From assembly GCF_932526225.1 (NCBI RefSeq), contig NC_064036.1:19118953-19182952 (forward strand): 64,000 bases of DNA, read 5' to 3'. Origin of the DNA: Nematostella vectensis. Taxonomy: Eukaryota; Cnidaria; Anthozoa; Actiniaria; Edwardsiidae. Under the pieces are notes generated by a model that searched no databases, was not told the DNA's origin, and was given only the letters and a program-made list of their open reading frames with translations. Made by a program: the position numbers and the translations under genes. Shown piece by piece: positions 25,501 through 35,800 of this stretch (positions within the stretch are counted from its first letter, which is position 1; each line of letters begins with the position of its first letter).

Positions 25501-27949
25501 CCTCTAACTGTTTATATGTTAACTGAGGCGCTGTACTTGTCAGCGCTGTTGGCACCGCTGAAGCAACAGTGCTGTTAAGAAAAATAATAACAATCAAATC
25601 CAATAAGAAAGTAAACATAATCAGCTTGGAAGCTCCCCATAGGATAGTAAAGATTGAAGTCAATAAATGACTTTTGGCTTTTTCTTCTTCCATATTTATT
25701 TAGAAATGCCAGGACTAGGCAAAATGCTATAATGTTATTTTACCTTGCAGTACTTTTGGCAGTCAGGCTCCCAAAACCAGTGGTAATACCTAGAATAAAT
25801 CACATTTAGTACAGTTGCACATACCCTGTGATGCATATGTAAACAAAACAGCAGAAAAAGTTTGAAAATATGCGTGTGTGCATTGCAAAGCATGCACCAT
25901 GGAAACTACAATCTGATGTAGGGTACTATGACTTGCTATGCTTGATGGGAGCATGTATATCTCACTGACAAAACCACAGCCCAATTAAATCTCCATTAAC
26001 TTGCTTTTGGGTCAGTGCAATGATCAAGTCATTGTTATGCTGACATGTCGATATAGCATCTGTCCCTCTTAACTGTTAACAACATACCTGTTGATGCTGG
26101 TGCTGTAATGGTTGACCCAGGTGCAGTTGAGCCAAGCGCTGTCCCTCCCAATGAGAACCCAGAGGCAGAGCTTGCGGCTGTGGTAGAAGCAGGTGGTTTA
26201 AATCCACCCAGCCCTAAGCTAGGAGTACTTGTGGCTGTGCTGCTACCAAGAGTAAACCCTGTTGACTGTGTTGCAGAAGCACCAAGCTGAATTCCTGAAA
26301 ATCCTGTAGATGTTGTCGCTGGGGTAGCGCCCAGGGTTAGACCGGGTGCAGAAGTACCTAGGGTCAAGCCAGTAGTGGGTGCAGCAGTGGAGGTGCCGAG
26401 GGATAGCCCCTGACTGGGCGTGGCTGATGTTGCTTGGGGTGTCAAACCCAGTGATAGGCTGGGAGTAGTAGTGTTGGTAGTAGTTCCTAACTTGAGACCT
26501 GATCCAAAGCCAGATGAAGCTGATAGTATAGACAGTTACAATTTATAAACTGTAAACTCGTAAGAAGTTTGAGCAAAATTATATAAAATCCATGGTTCTT
26601 GCAGCTGAGGAGCCAACAAATCTAAGACCTTGTTAAGACCGAGAATTTGAATTGGAGATGGAAATGCAGATGCATTATGAGACTGCGTCTTGAATGGGAG
26701 CATTAAATGGTGGCACAATCGGCTTTCTTAATTCTGAGCATAGTCCATTAATTATCAAATATTTCTTATCAAATATCTGTAAAGGAATTTTAAAATAAAT
26801 TTTTAGACCGTCTTGTCTTTAAGTATTTTTTCATCAGCCATCACTTAAATTGGAGCCTAGCTCTGTGCTGGCCTCACCTCATATTTTATTGTCTATTTAT
26901 TGCATTCAATTATTTTGATGATGATGATGGTGATAATAATGATGATGATGACGTATATTGTCACATATTTCTTTTGGTTTAAGTAATACAAATAATTAAA
27001 TGAATAAATAAAGGATATCAGAAAAGCAAAACAACTTTGATATAACTGCCTTGTATCACATTCTCTTAATTTCAACACCCATTTACAGTACATTACCTGG
27101 TGTGGTTGATGACAGTCCTGAAATCGAAAGACCAGTGCTTGCTGAAGTTGAAGCTGCTACCGATCCAAATGATAGCCCAGATGCAGGAGCTGTACTCCCC
27201 CCAAATGAAAACCCAGTGGCTGGTGTTGTGGAAGGAGCAGATGCTGTTCCTAGTTTGAAGCTGACTCCTGCAGCTCCAGGGGCTGCCGTGCCAAACTGAA
27301 AGCCACTCCCTGTGGCAGCTGGTGTGGCGGTGAGGCCTGTAGGGGCAGCTGTCAAGAAGGGTGCAAGCTTATGTAGGGATTCCATTTGTGGAGAATTTCC
27401 ATTTACTGATTTACCAACACAGTGTGATTTCTTATGTCACTTATGAGGTGAGAGGGAATAAAACTCAGCATGAAATCTGATAAAGCTCAGATTCTACAGC
27501 ATAAAGTACAAGGCTCAACTTTATGTATGAAAGTTTTATTTTGAAGTCAGAATATTCATTTTAACGAGATTTGTTCGCTCATACAAACTCTGTAATAGAC
27601 CTTCTACTGTACACTCGCCGTGAGCCTGGGCTACCTGTGCCCTCTTTGAAGCAGTTTTGTTATTTTGTAACTCTTTCCACACAGGCAAACATCTCTTTTT
27701 TACATATACCTGCTTACCACTCACTGTTGCCAACAAATTTAACAACTGTTACCGAACTGAAAATGATCTCTTAATCACAATAAAAGTATAAGTAAAAAAA
27801 CGAGTACACATTATCTCACCGTTTTGTGCGGTGCTAGCGGCGGCCGGAGTCCCGAAAGAAAACCCTGTAGCGGGGGTAGTGGTTGCACCAGTTGTTCCAA
27901 AGCTAAATCCCGTACCTCCCGGAGGTTTAGCACCGCCTTGACCGAACAT
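22530..27949 (-). CDS. NUP58: Nucleoporin NUP58/p45 (FG repeat, central channel complex)
   Basis: Exons in coding order: 27949-27820, 27348-27097, 26519-26088, 25789-25744, 25571-25487, 25365-25270, 24879-24830, 24671-24534, 23628-23514, 23304-23238, 22804-22725, 22622-22530; phases agree, total 527 residues. The first 270 residues are Gly/Ser/Thr/Ala-rich with GFSFG, GFQFG, GLSFG and GLxLG repeats, the flexible FG domain that binds transport receptors. From LTYKQLEDHINK onward comes the coiled-coil region, with WALELEDYERTF, LQHADRERE, KILNAHMNSLQWIDQN and ALLQRKVDEVASL as in vertebrate NUP58, which pairs with NUP62 and NUP54 in the nuclear pore. The last exon is uncertain: it is placed by phase 0 after either of two donors, and another frame would end at 22471. 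TTTATT at 22207 (AATAAA on this strand) suits the 3' end. Two minisatellites duplicate splice junctions of this gene. Confidence 0.9.
22834..23195. repeat. 66-bp tandem repeat carrying NUP58 acceptor-like sequence
   Basis: About five units. 'tgcaaag' landmarks fall at 22881, 22947, 23013, 23079 and 23147, so the period is 66, 66, 66 and 68. On the minus strand each unit has TTGTCTTTGCATGGTATAG|CTCT, which aligns with the real acceptor of the exon beginning at 22804 (TTGTCTTTGAATGCTAAAG|CTCT). Confidence 0.85.
23772..24556. repeat. 49-bp minisatellite carrying 16 copies of a NUP58 5' splice site
   Basis: CTTACGTAA landmarks start at 23794 and recur exactly every 49 bp to 24529 (16 copies, no indel). 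On the minus strand each unit reads GAGAGTTTAC|GTAAGCC, the last coding bases and donor of the exon 24671-24534. The unit also includes a copy of upstream exon sequence resembling GCAGACAGAGAAAGAGAG. Confidence 0.95.
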
Positions 27950-29097
27950 ATTGAACTGGAGATTCGTTATTTAGTGGGAATACTTGGAGCACACTTTTGG
28001 TCTAGAAGTCCGCCATCTTGTCAAAACGATTCCCGCGCCTAGAGCCCAGTCTCTCACAGTAATGATGCCAAAGGAAGCCTGTACTAGCGCCAGAACACTG
28101 CCTCGTACCCAGGCGCTTACTGGCGTGACTTTTCGCGCAGGGGTGCTTGGGTTTCCGTTGGCCCTTCCTTTTGGTTGTTTGCATCAGCGCTAAACCTTCC
28201 CATGGTTCAATGTACTCACTAGTCTTGATTTGCTCTCATTGGCAGTGATATATTTTCGGTCACTTGTTTTTACTGACTTGAGACGCCTGGGCACAAGGCA
28301 GGCCAGGACACATGAATTTTTGGGGAAAAACAGATAGCGATGTCAAACTTAGCTATGCTGTGAATGTGCCAACACAATAACAATTTCCAAAACCACAAAC
28401 ACATACAAGGCCACATCACGGGCGGATCCAGAATTTCAAAATGGGGGGTGGATAATGGCCGTGAAGACGGCTTATAACTGATCCAGTAGTTCTTTACATG
28501 GTATGTCACAGAATCTAACAATACTTCATGCTTAATTGGATATGCCGCGTCAACATTTATTTTCTTCAAACAAAGTGATTTTTCAATTTTTCTACTCAAA
28601 AAGGAGGTGGATATCCACCCAATTCACCCCCCCCCCCCCCCCCCCCACTGTGTCTGCCCCTGCACATGCCTTCGGTTTGCTGTTGAGGGCTGACTTGAGA
28701 GGCCTTATTTAAAAGTCAGTTACAACACACCATTATAGATAAACAAAATACAAGTTTGGTATAGCTAGAAAGAGCACAGACAAGCCATAGAAAAACTAGA
28801 TGGACTGCACAGGCATGGTGTAAACATACTGAAAAAGTGTAAAGCTCTAGAAACAGAGTAGATGTTTCAAGCAACAAATTGCTAAAGCTTGATATGTCAG
28901 TGCAACTACTCTGTATTTGAGTCATACAAAATAAAAACATGTTTGCATGCTAGTCCATGATCAACCAAGCATCACACTTTACAAAGCAGTTTCTACAGTA
29001 GCTATTAGCATTTTATTCAAAATTTACACAAGGAAATAATTTTACATATACTGGAAATCTTTGTTTTCCTTAAGAGTTTAGTGCAGGCTTAGTTATC
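27950..29097. other. NUP58 upstream region and spacer to the NDUFV3-like gene
   Basis: The first 250 bp upstream of the NUP58 start are GC-richer and contain CCGCCATCTTG at about 28011, a YY1-type promoter element on the minus strand. The rest holds one inverted-repeat element (28417-28662, listed separately) and no supported gene. Confidence 0.5.
28417..28662. mobile_element. 246-bp hAT-like MITE with poly-C tract
   Basis: Left end CACGGGCGGATCCAG and right end (complement CAGGGGCAGACACAG) are related imperfect inverted repeats followed by G- or C-runs. The 5-bp sequence CACAT borders both ends (28412-28416 and 28663-28667). Short target duplication with CAGGGGCGG-type ends suggests a hAT-related non-autonomous element. 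Confidence 0.6.
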
Positions 29098-32000
29098 TTA
29101 GGCCTTTGCTGCTTTGTTCCACGGCTCAGTGTGCTGGTAGGGAACTTTGGGGTCTGGTTGCTTCTGTCTAGCCCCAGTTGCATCAATGACCATCTCAATA
29201 TCATAGAAGGAATCTTGATTGTATGAGAAATACTCTTCATTCATGTAGGTTTTATTGTCATCACCTGCAAAAGGAGATGGATCATTATCATTTATTTGCT
29301 TTTGTCAGATAGGCTGCATAATGCAAACGGTCCCTGGCAATGTCAACAAATTCATATCTTTATTTTGTTCCTAATAATCAAACATACATAAACAGCAAAA
29401 GAATTTCTGGTAATAATGCATAGTATAGATGGTAAGAATGCTGTAATATCACCGTGACCTAAATTACATTCCAAGTGAAAGTGAGTATTATCTGCAATGA
29501 TTTCCACGTATGCTCCATTCCCTTCTTACCCTCCTTATGGTTATGCCTAACGTTGTGCTCCACATGAAGACAGCAACACATTTCTGCACCAAAATCGGGT
29601 ACACTTTCTTTGTATTTCAAGGTGTTATTGCACTTCACAGGCACGTACCCAGGGGGTGCGTAATCAGAAAAAGGTGGACCTAATTTTTCCGGGGAGAGGG
29701 GGGGGGGAATTCTCCAATAAAAATCTGACCACCTCTGAAAGAACAAAAAGGGATTTTTTTTTATGCCTTTGTCGAATTTGGCTACATACCAGAGTGATCT
29801 TGCTTATGATTTTTAGTTTTGTCTACAAACTATAAATAGAACATCTATTGAGAACCAAAAGTGGACTTTTGGCCGTTGTGGGGGGTGCGTTTGCACCCCC
29901 TGCACCCCCCCCCCCCCCCTAGGTACGGGCCTGCTTCATAATGAAAGGAATTAGATACCCTTAACTTAACACAGTGTCTAGTTAACTCAAATGTTAACTT
30001 GTACGGTTTTTTTGCTAGGCCCATTTTGCTAGGCCCGTTTCAAACATCGTACCCCAACATCGTGTCAAACTCCATTCCCTTATGTCTGGTACGGTTGATT
30101 TAGTAAAACGTGCGGAGTTCGAAACCAAGTCGCGCTTATGTAGTGTAGCTCGACCGAAAGACCAAAAAGAAGAGCTGAAATAGATTTTGGTTTGAAACGT
30201 AGCACGTGTTCGAAACGACGCTGGCACAGCTTTTGAACCGGGCCTTAGAATCTTATTGCTATATGAGCGCCTCTCTTAACCTAACAGTAGTAACACAATG
30301 TTCTAGTTACAAAAAATCTGAAGACTACTAAAATAGTGTCACAGCACCCTCTGAGCCAATGGTTTACAAAATACTGAATTCGTCATGAAGGTGGGTCAGG
30401 TGCTCCCGTTTGAACAAAGCTCTGTCACCTGAGTTATCAACAAGTTTTGTTTGGGTCGGAAGTCATCGTTTCGGCTTAACAAGCAATTCAACTTCATGTG
30501 ATAATGGGTTGGTCCGTGATGGACTTTAAGATTTCCCCGTTGCATAAAACTGCGATACTCATTTGTTGTAACTATTATGTCATGTTGTGGATCTAAAAAT
30601 GTCACCTGGGATGTTAATTGCTGAATTGCATCCAATGCACTTATATACTTTGGTGTCTTTTAACTACTTTAGTTTATATTTCAAGCGTTTGCTCCCCTCA
30701 AAAAAGAGAAATTACACGCATTGCGCCAATCACAATGTAAAACCGGGAGTTTAGGCAGGAAAGGCTCTTCGACAGTTCCACAATCAGCCACCACAGACAA
30801 AAGGTGTAAGATCTACCGTTGTTTGGACCTCCATCGATCCCTTACCAGAAACATTGCGAAACTTTCTGTCATCTCCATATTCCGATCCGATCTGTTCTGA
30901 TCCAATTTGTTCCGTTCCGATCCGGGTTTTGTCAACGCCGGTCTGTGCAGCCTTCTCAGCAAATCCTGGTTGATGATTGGTCTTTTAAGGCCAGGTCAGG
31001 AGTTATCTCCCCCACCCCCCCCCCCCCCCCCCCCCATCCACCTCCATGCAAGAGCTCAGCTTCCCTATCTCTTTTTACTTTTTCCATGTATTACTGTCTG
31101 GTTCTTAGTTAAGCTTATATATGTCTATCTCTCTACTCTATTTCCATGTATTACTGTCTGGCCCTTAGTTAAGCTTATATATCCCTATCTCTCTTTTCTA
31201 TTTCCATGTATTACTGTCTGCCCCTTACTTAAGCTTATATTTGTTTTACCTGATGGGATTTTTGGCCGAGCAGTACCTAAAAAAGAAGGAATATTTGGTT
31301 GAATAACATTCTGGTTATTTTAAAATTAAATAATTGTAATAAAATCACAGGTAGCCCAAGCTCTCTATTTGTGCCTTTTGATCCATTCTCGTTCCCAGAG
31401 CTCCTCGGTCATGCTTCCTGCAGGAGGCTCTGGTAGCAGACGACAATCGAAAGTCCCGGATTGTTCTAGATTCTTGGAAAATCTAGGACTTTCAGTTTTT
31501 GTCGATATATCTTTCTTCCGGTTTATCGTTTGTAAGATGGCGAACAATCGTTTTGAGGAAGCGTTGGTTGTCAGACTTTCAAATATTGGCTTCAATTTTA
31601 ATTTGAAAGCAAAGCAAAAACAGGCAGTCCGAGTTGTAGCTTTGGATCGAGAAGATTGTTTTTGTGTGCTGCCGACGTGCTACGGCAAAAGTATAATTTT
31701 CAATTATTGAGGTCTGAATATGATGCTACTTGAGGGTTTTCCCACGAAATGTTGATGGATCTTTGTGGGATCTTTTTTGGAAATCCATCTTCTGCGCTTA
31801 GGGTTTTTGCAACATAGAATTCAAGCTTTGACCGAAGCTCCCTGGTTAGCGGAATGGGATGAGTTTTTCCTGGCACTGTTGTATTGCAAACAATGCAAGT
31901 ATTCGAGTCAAAAACTTTGCTCACTAGCTTCTTTGGTGTGTTAGCTGTTGCCATAATCCCGCCATAACGAAGAGACCAACAAGGACTTTGAAATACAATT

Positions 32001-32725
32001 CATGTTAACGGAATTTACGATGAAACATTTTCCAGTATTTTCCATTTTTACTTGCGTGAATTGCATTCCGTTGATCTTTCATTAATTCCTCGCTTAGTTT
32101 CACGCGAGCTATCATCTATACCCTGCTTAATTTGAAAGTTGATTTTCTTAGTATAATTCCCAGGTTTCGGTACAAGCATAGCTTCTTGTTTATATCGGAA
32201 GTGAATGCTATTTACCGGAAATAAACGCGTTGCGCAGGAGTGTGTGCAAATTTTAACCCATTACGCAGGCATTTTTCACAGCCAATCAAATTCGCCAATA
32301 ACCGTCTGCTTACAGAGCCTCCGACACACAACAGCGGAGGAGCTCTGGTAACAAGAATGCCTATTGATCTTTTGTAGTAGTTTATATTGTATGAAAAAAT
32401 GTCGAGTAAAAGTTAACAGCTGAAAAGGAAAATGCAGTTTAGTATTGCGATTATGTTTACATTTTGCGTGTTCTCTTATTGTTGAGAGATTATAATAATC
32501 TTCCATCCAAATTCAGCAAAAAAATAAGTTGCTTACCTGGCTGAATTTTGGGTGGTTCAGATGACATTGTTGAGCTTAATCTAGCTCCATGTGTAGAATA
32601 CAACTGCGTACAGGGTAACAATTGATTGATCTCTTCATCGAGATAGAAAAATACACCTGAAAAAAGGAAATTACCTTGCAAACATGAAGAAGTCTTCCAC
32701 GAACAAACGGTAAGCGAGTCGCCAT
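29098..32725 (-). CDS. NDUFV3: Mitochondrial complex I subunit NDUFV3-like protein
   Basis: Exons in coding order: 32725-32675, 32603-32537, 31276-31250, 29264-29098, phases 0/1/1, total 103 residues, stop TAA at 29098-29100. The N-terminus MATRLPFVRGRLLHVCKLYS is Arg/Leu/Ser-rich and lacks acidic residues, as in a mitochondrial presequence. The C-terminal motif TYMNEEYFSYNQDSFYDIEM resembles the conserved 'TYKN..H..Y..YTF.DL..E' block of the 9-10 kDa subunit NDUFV3, an accessory subunit in the flavoprotein (N) module near NDUFV1. The tail DPKVPYQHTEPWNKAAKA is longer than in mammals. The promoter shared with DNAAF3 holds an NRF-1 site, which fits a respiratory-chain gene. Exon structure is solid; orthology rests on a short motif, so it is moderate. 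Confidence 0.65.
29638..29933. mobile_element. 296-bp hAT-like MITE in the NDUFV3-like intron
   Basis: Ends CAGGCACGTACCCAGGGGG and (complement) CAGGCCCGTACCTAGGGGG form an imperfect inverted repeat. CTTCA lies directly outside both ends (29633-29637 and 29934-29938), the same 5-bp duplication length as the element at 28417. No coding capacity. Confidence 0.7.
30032..30244. mobile_element. 213-bp inverted-repeat element
   Basis: Left GGCCCGTTTCAAAC and right end (complement GGCCCGGTTCAAAA) form inverted repeats flanked by CTA and TTA. This is the arrangement of small PIF/Harbinger-like MITEs with a three-base target site. It lies within the intron of the NDUFV3-like gene. Confidence 0.5.
31076..31240. 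repeat. 60-bp tandem repeat, about three units
   Basis: Units start near 31081, 31141 and 31201 with 'tttccatgtattactgtctg' and an AAGCTTATAT block. They lie immediately intron-side of the 27-bp third exon of the NDUFV3-like gene but do not contain exon bases. Confidence 0.85.
31537..31710 (+). pseudogene. RecQ/SF2-like helicase N-terminal fragment
   Basis: A 57-codon frame starting ATG at 31537 contains a Q-motif-like stretch (FNLKAKQKQAVRVV) and a Walker A-like PTCYGKS followed by IIF. This is the order found at the start of RecQ-family helicase domains (usually PTGxGKS). It stops right after motif I, so the remaining helicase motifs are absent. It lies inside an inverted-repeat element and is best read as a transposon-carried remnant. 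Confidence 0.55.
31700..31954 (-). pseudogene. Transposon-borne frame with CxxC motif, fragment
   Basis: An 84-codon frame beginning MATANTPKKLVSKVFDSNTC and containing CIVCNTTVPGK, a possible half zinc-binding motif. I do not recognise a family. It is convergent with the helicase fragment and lies within the same inverted-repeat element, so it probably derives from the parent transposon. Confidence 0.35.
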
Positions 32726-32849
32726 CTTGGATGTGGAACTCTGGGAAATTTTAAATCTGCGCATGCGCGTTTGTTTGAACCAAGATGGCGGACGATGTGA
32801 TGGTCTGTTGTTGTTAATTTTGAGACGTCTGTTTTGGAAATAGTTCAAT
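32726..32849. promoter_or_regulatory. Bidirectional promoter of NDUFV3-like gene and DNAAF3
   Basis: Only 124 bp separate the two divergent start codons. The segment holds TGCGCATGCGCG at 32758-32769, a perfect NRF-1 palindrome, and AAGATGGCGG at 32782-32791, a YY1-type element. The NDUFV3-like ATG itself lies in CCAAGATGGC. Both elements are typical of TATA-less housekeeping promoters. Confidence 0.75.
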
Positions 32850-35800
32850 ATGGTGGATGCGTTTGGAGCTATAACGTGGTGGGGATTCAGCCCTGCTTTA
32901 GACCTACAGGAGATTTGTTTCAGTAAGTTCCGAGTTTATTCCGGCTTCTTTTATTGCCGAAGTAGCAGCATAGCAACAGCAGACGCCAAGTTCACGAGCC
33001 ATTCAGAGCGTGAATTATATACTAACTTTGCTCCCCAAAAGTGAATTTTTTGTACATTTATCTTAAATGGAAGTTTTATGTAGTAGTATTATGACTTGTT
33101 TTAAGTTATAACAATGACCCTTATGATGAGACAGGGTTTGTTGTGAATCCTTGGTTTTGATAACAACAGAAAAACAGGGTTCTTCTAGAGATACCAGCCA
33201 GATGGATTGAAGATTTAATTTGGATGATTGCCTTACAGCAACCTAATAAATGGCAAATGAGCACTTACCAGCACAAACACAGCAACTGTACTGTAAAGCA
33301 GCCCATGATTGGAAAGAAATGTTAATGAAATGGTTGAAAAAAGAAGATAAAATTGAACAGGAGTTAGAGATTCTTAAGCCTCCCACAATTATGGAGTTGC
33401 TATATATCAGATTCCCATGTTCTTCTAACTTTGGAGACAACTGTTACCCTTGAAGACAACTGTTACCCTTGGAGACAACTATCAGATGTAATGTATGGGC
33501 TCTTTTAAACTCTCATTTTGTGGGTGCTTTATTATTTTTAGGTTTGTCATCCAAGTTTGAGAATTTGAAATTATCTGGTGAAGGTCAGGAGAAGCCATTA
33601 AATGTTTTGATGATTGGTGCAGGAGATTGCAGACATATCTTAAAGACCTTATCACATGCCAAAAGATGGCCAAAGAGGAAAATCAATGTATGGAATTTTC
33701 ATGTATAGTTGACGTATGAGGAAAACAGTTAGTTGCAATGCAGTTATTTCTTTTTTCATTCTACTTTACCTTTGATTTCATTTCGACACAAATGTTTTCT
33801 TGGAATACTTACTGCAAAGTTTTTTGTCTCTGCTTCCAGCATAAGCCATGCCATGCATCAATGTCATGTTGATATAATAGCAGTATAACCTTTGATTTTT
33901 CCCTTATAGATTTATGTTGTAGAAAACAACCTGGAGGTACTTGCCCGTCATCTTCTGCTACTCTCAATTGCTCTGGAACCACAAGTGAGCCTTGGGCTGC
34001 AAGGTACATAATGCAGAAAGAAAACATGGATTGCTCTTTCCCCATTTTATTGAAGGTTCTTTCTTATTTTCATGCCCCTTTCTTTCACCCACTCTCTGAA
34101 TGTAGTGGATCCCCAAAAACTTAAGCTTGGTTTACTCAATTGCCCCCTTAATTGAAACTGTTGTTCCTGTTCCTTGAGGATGTGAAGTTACTGGCATCCG
34201 TTGTATGTAAGCACCAGATAAAAAGCTGATAATGTACATATATTGATCACCTTGAAATAAATCTGACAATTAAATTTAATTGAACAATTAAATAAAAATA
34301 AATAAATGTAAAAAAAAAATATACAAATGTGACGTACAATAAAACCAATGTAGTGCCAACAGTCATGTTCCATCTCTGTGAAAATGATTAAAATGAAATG
34401 GAAAATTCTCAAAAGAGCCTCTAAATGCAGATGCCTCTAAAAGACTACAACATAGACCTTTTTTTAGTGTTGAAATGGCACAAGTTGAGCCTTGTAAGAT
34501 AACACATTTGTTTCAAGTTCAATAAGCCTTTGAAACTCCTCTTATTTGGGACTTGTGCTGTAATGGTTGCTCTCTCTCGGTTTTGTTCTTGCAGAAAAGA
34601 CCGAACTGTTTCTAGAGCTATTTGGCAACAGCCTGATTCGCCCCCAGGCTAGTGAGTACCTTCAGCGTACCAGCAATGACTTTATAAGGTATACAGGGGG
34701 GGAGGGTACTCAGGAATCAAAGGGTGGACTGGAGGGTGCAGGGGGTGGAGGTGCTTGACCAAGAAATCAGTTTGCTACATGATATGGTTTTGTCTTGCCA
34801 AGGTAGAAGTTGTGAATAATTTTGAAGAGTTGTTTGACTTATACTCAAAGTGTAATTCTGTTTATTGCTATCACCTAGCAAAAGTAGCTAATTCATTTGC
34901 TTTTGTTCTATAGGATGGTAACTGATTTTGACTACCTTGAGGACAAGCTACCTATATTTGACATCACCCAGCTAAAGGTACAATGACAAAAGCAGTTAAC
35001 CCCATTTTCTCGACTTTTTGTGATTGTGAGACAATTTAGAAGAACTGCAGAGGCAGGATTACCCTTCAGTAGCTGCCTTTGGCTCATCCACGTAGTCTAT
35101 ATGGTAACTTAATATCCCAGTGATTTATTTTTATGCATGCTCATTGGTCGATACAGGTCACATGTGATATTTTCACAGGACAAATATCAGGCAATATCTC
35201 AAGCCAAAGTGATATCTGTCCTGCAAAAAATTTTTGCAGTCAAAACTCATTTTTCATACCAGAAAAATAATGAAAAATTTCCAACCGAGGTTTATGAACT
35301 AAAAATACCCCAAAAATACAAAAACCTGTAGCCTTAAGAAACACAAGAGAACATAAAAAGTCAATGTAATATGCCGTGAACATATTCAATGAATAGAAAA
35401 GGTACCTTTATTACACTTTATTTTCATGTCAATCGAATTTCACGATTTAAAAAAAATCGTGAAAATTGGTATACACGAAAATTGAGTAAAAAACCTTTGG
35501 GTAAAAAGGTTAGCTGTTCAATAAGCTTTATGTAAACACCCTATCTATTTATTCCTCTAGTGTAGATTTACAACCGTAAGGGGTTGAGTTGGATACATCA
35601 AACTTTATAGATTTTTGTGGAACTTAATTTAGCCATCACTTGTTTTGTTGCAGTTTTAATAACTATGGCACATTTTAATTCCACTTTTTTGCCTGATTTT
35701 ATTGTCTCCAAATCGCAAATTGCGAAAATTAATTGACCCTTTTTTTCGAAAATAGTGAAATCGCGAAAATAAAGTGTTGAAAAATATCCCCTTCTCCAAA

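Larger units (their letters stand above)
31385..32358. mobile_element. 974-bp inverted-repeat element with two decayed genes
   Basis: About 50-bp imperfect terminal inverted repeats: left ATTCTCGTTCCCAGAGCTCC and right (complement) ATTCTTGTTACCAGAGCTCC, continuing into GAGGCTCTG. Inside lie a truncated helicase-like frame (+) and an antisense frame (-) that meet tail to tail. This looks like an internally deleted derivative of a larger DNA transposon. Helicase-bearing DNA transposons such as Academ are one possible source, but that is a guess. No clear target duplication was seen. Located between exons 2 and 3 of the NDUFV3-like gene. Confidence 0.65.

Noticed and set aside
33250-33453. Small ORF MANEHLPAQTQ in DNAAF3 intron 1
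   Set aside because: Amino-acid mix is plausible but no family is recognised, it has no splice partners, and it is flanked by a 22-bp tandem repeat. It may be a transposon scrap.
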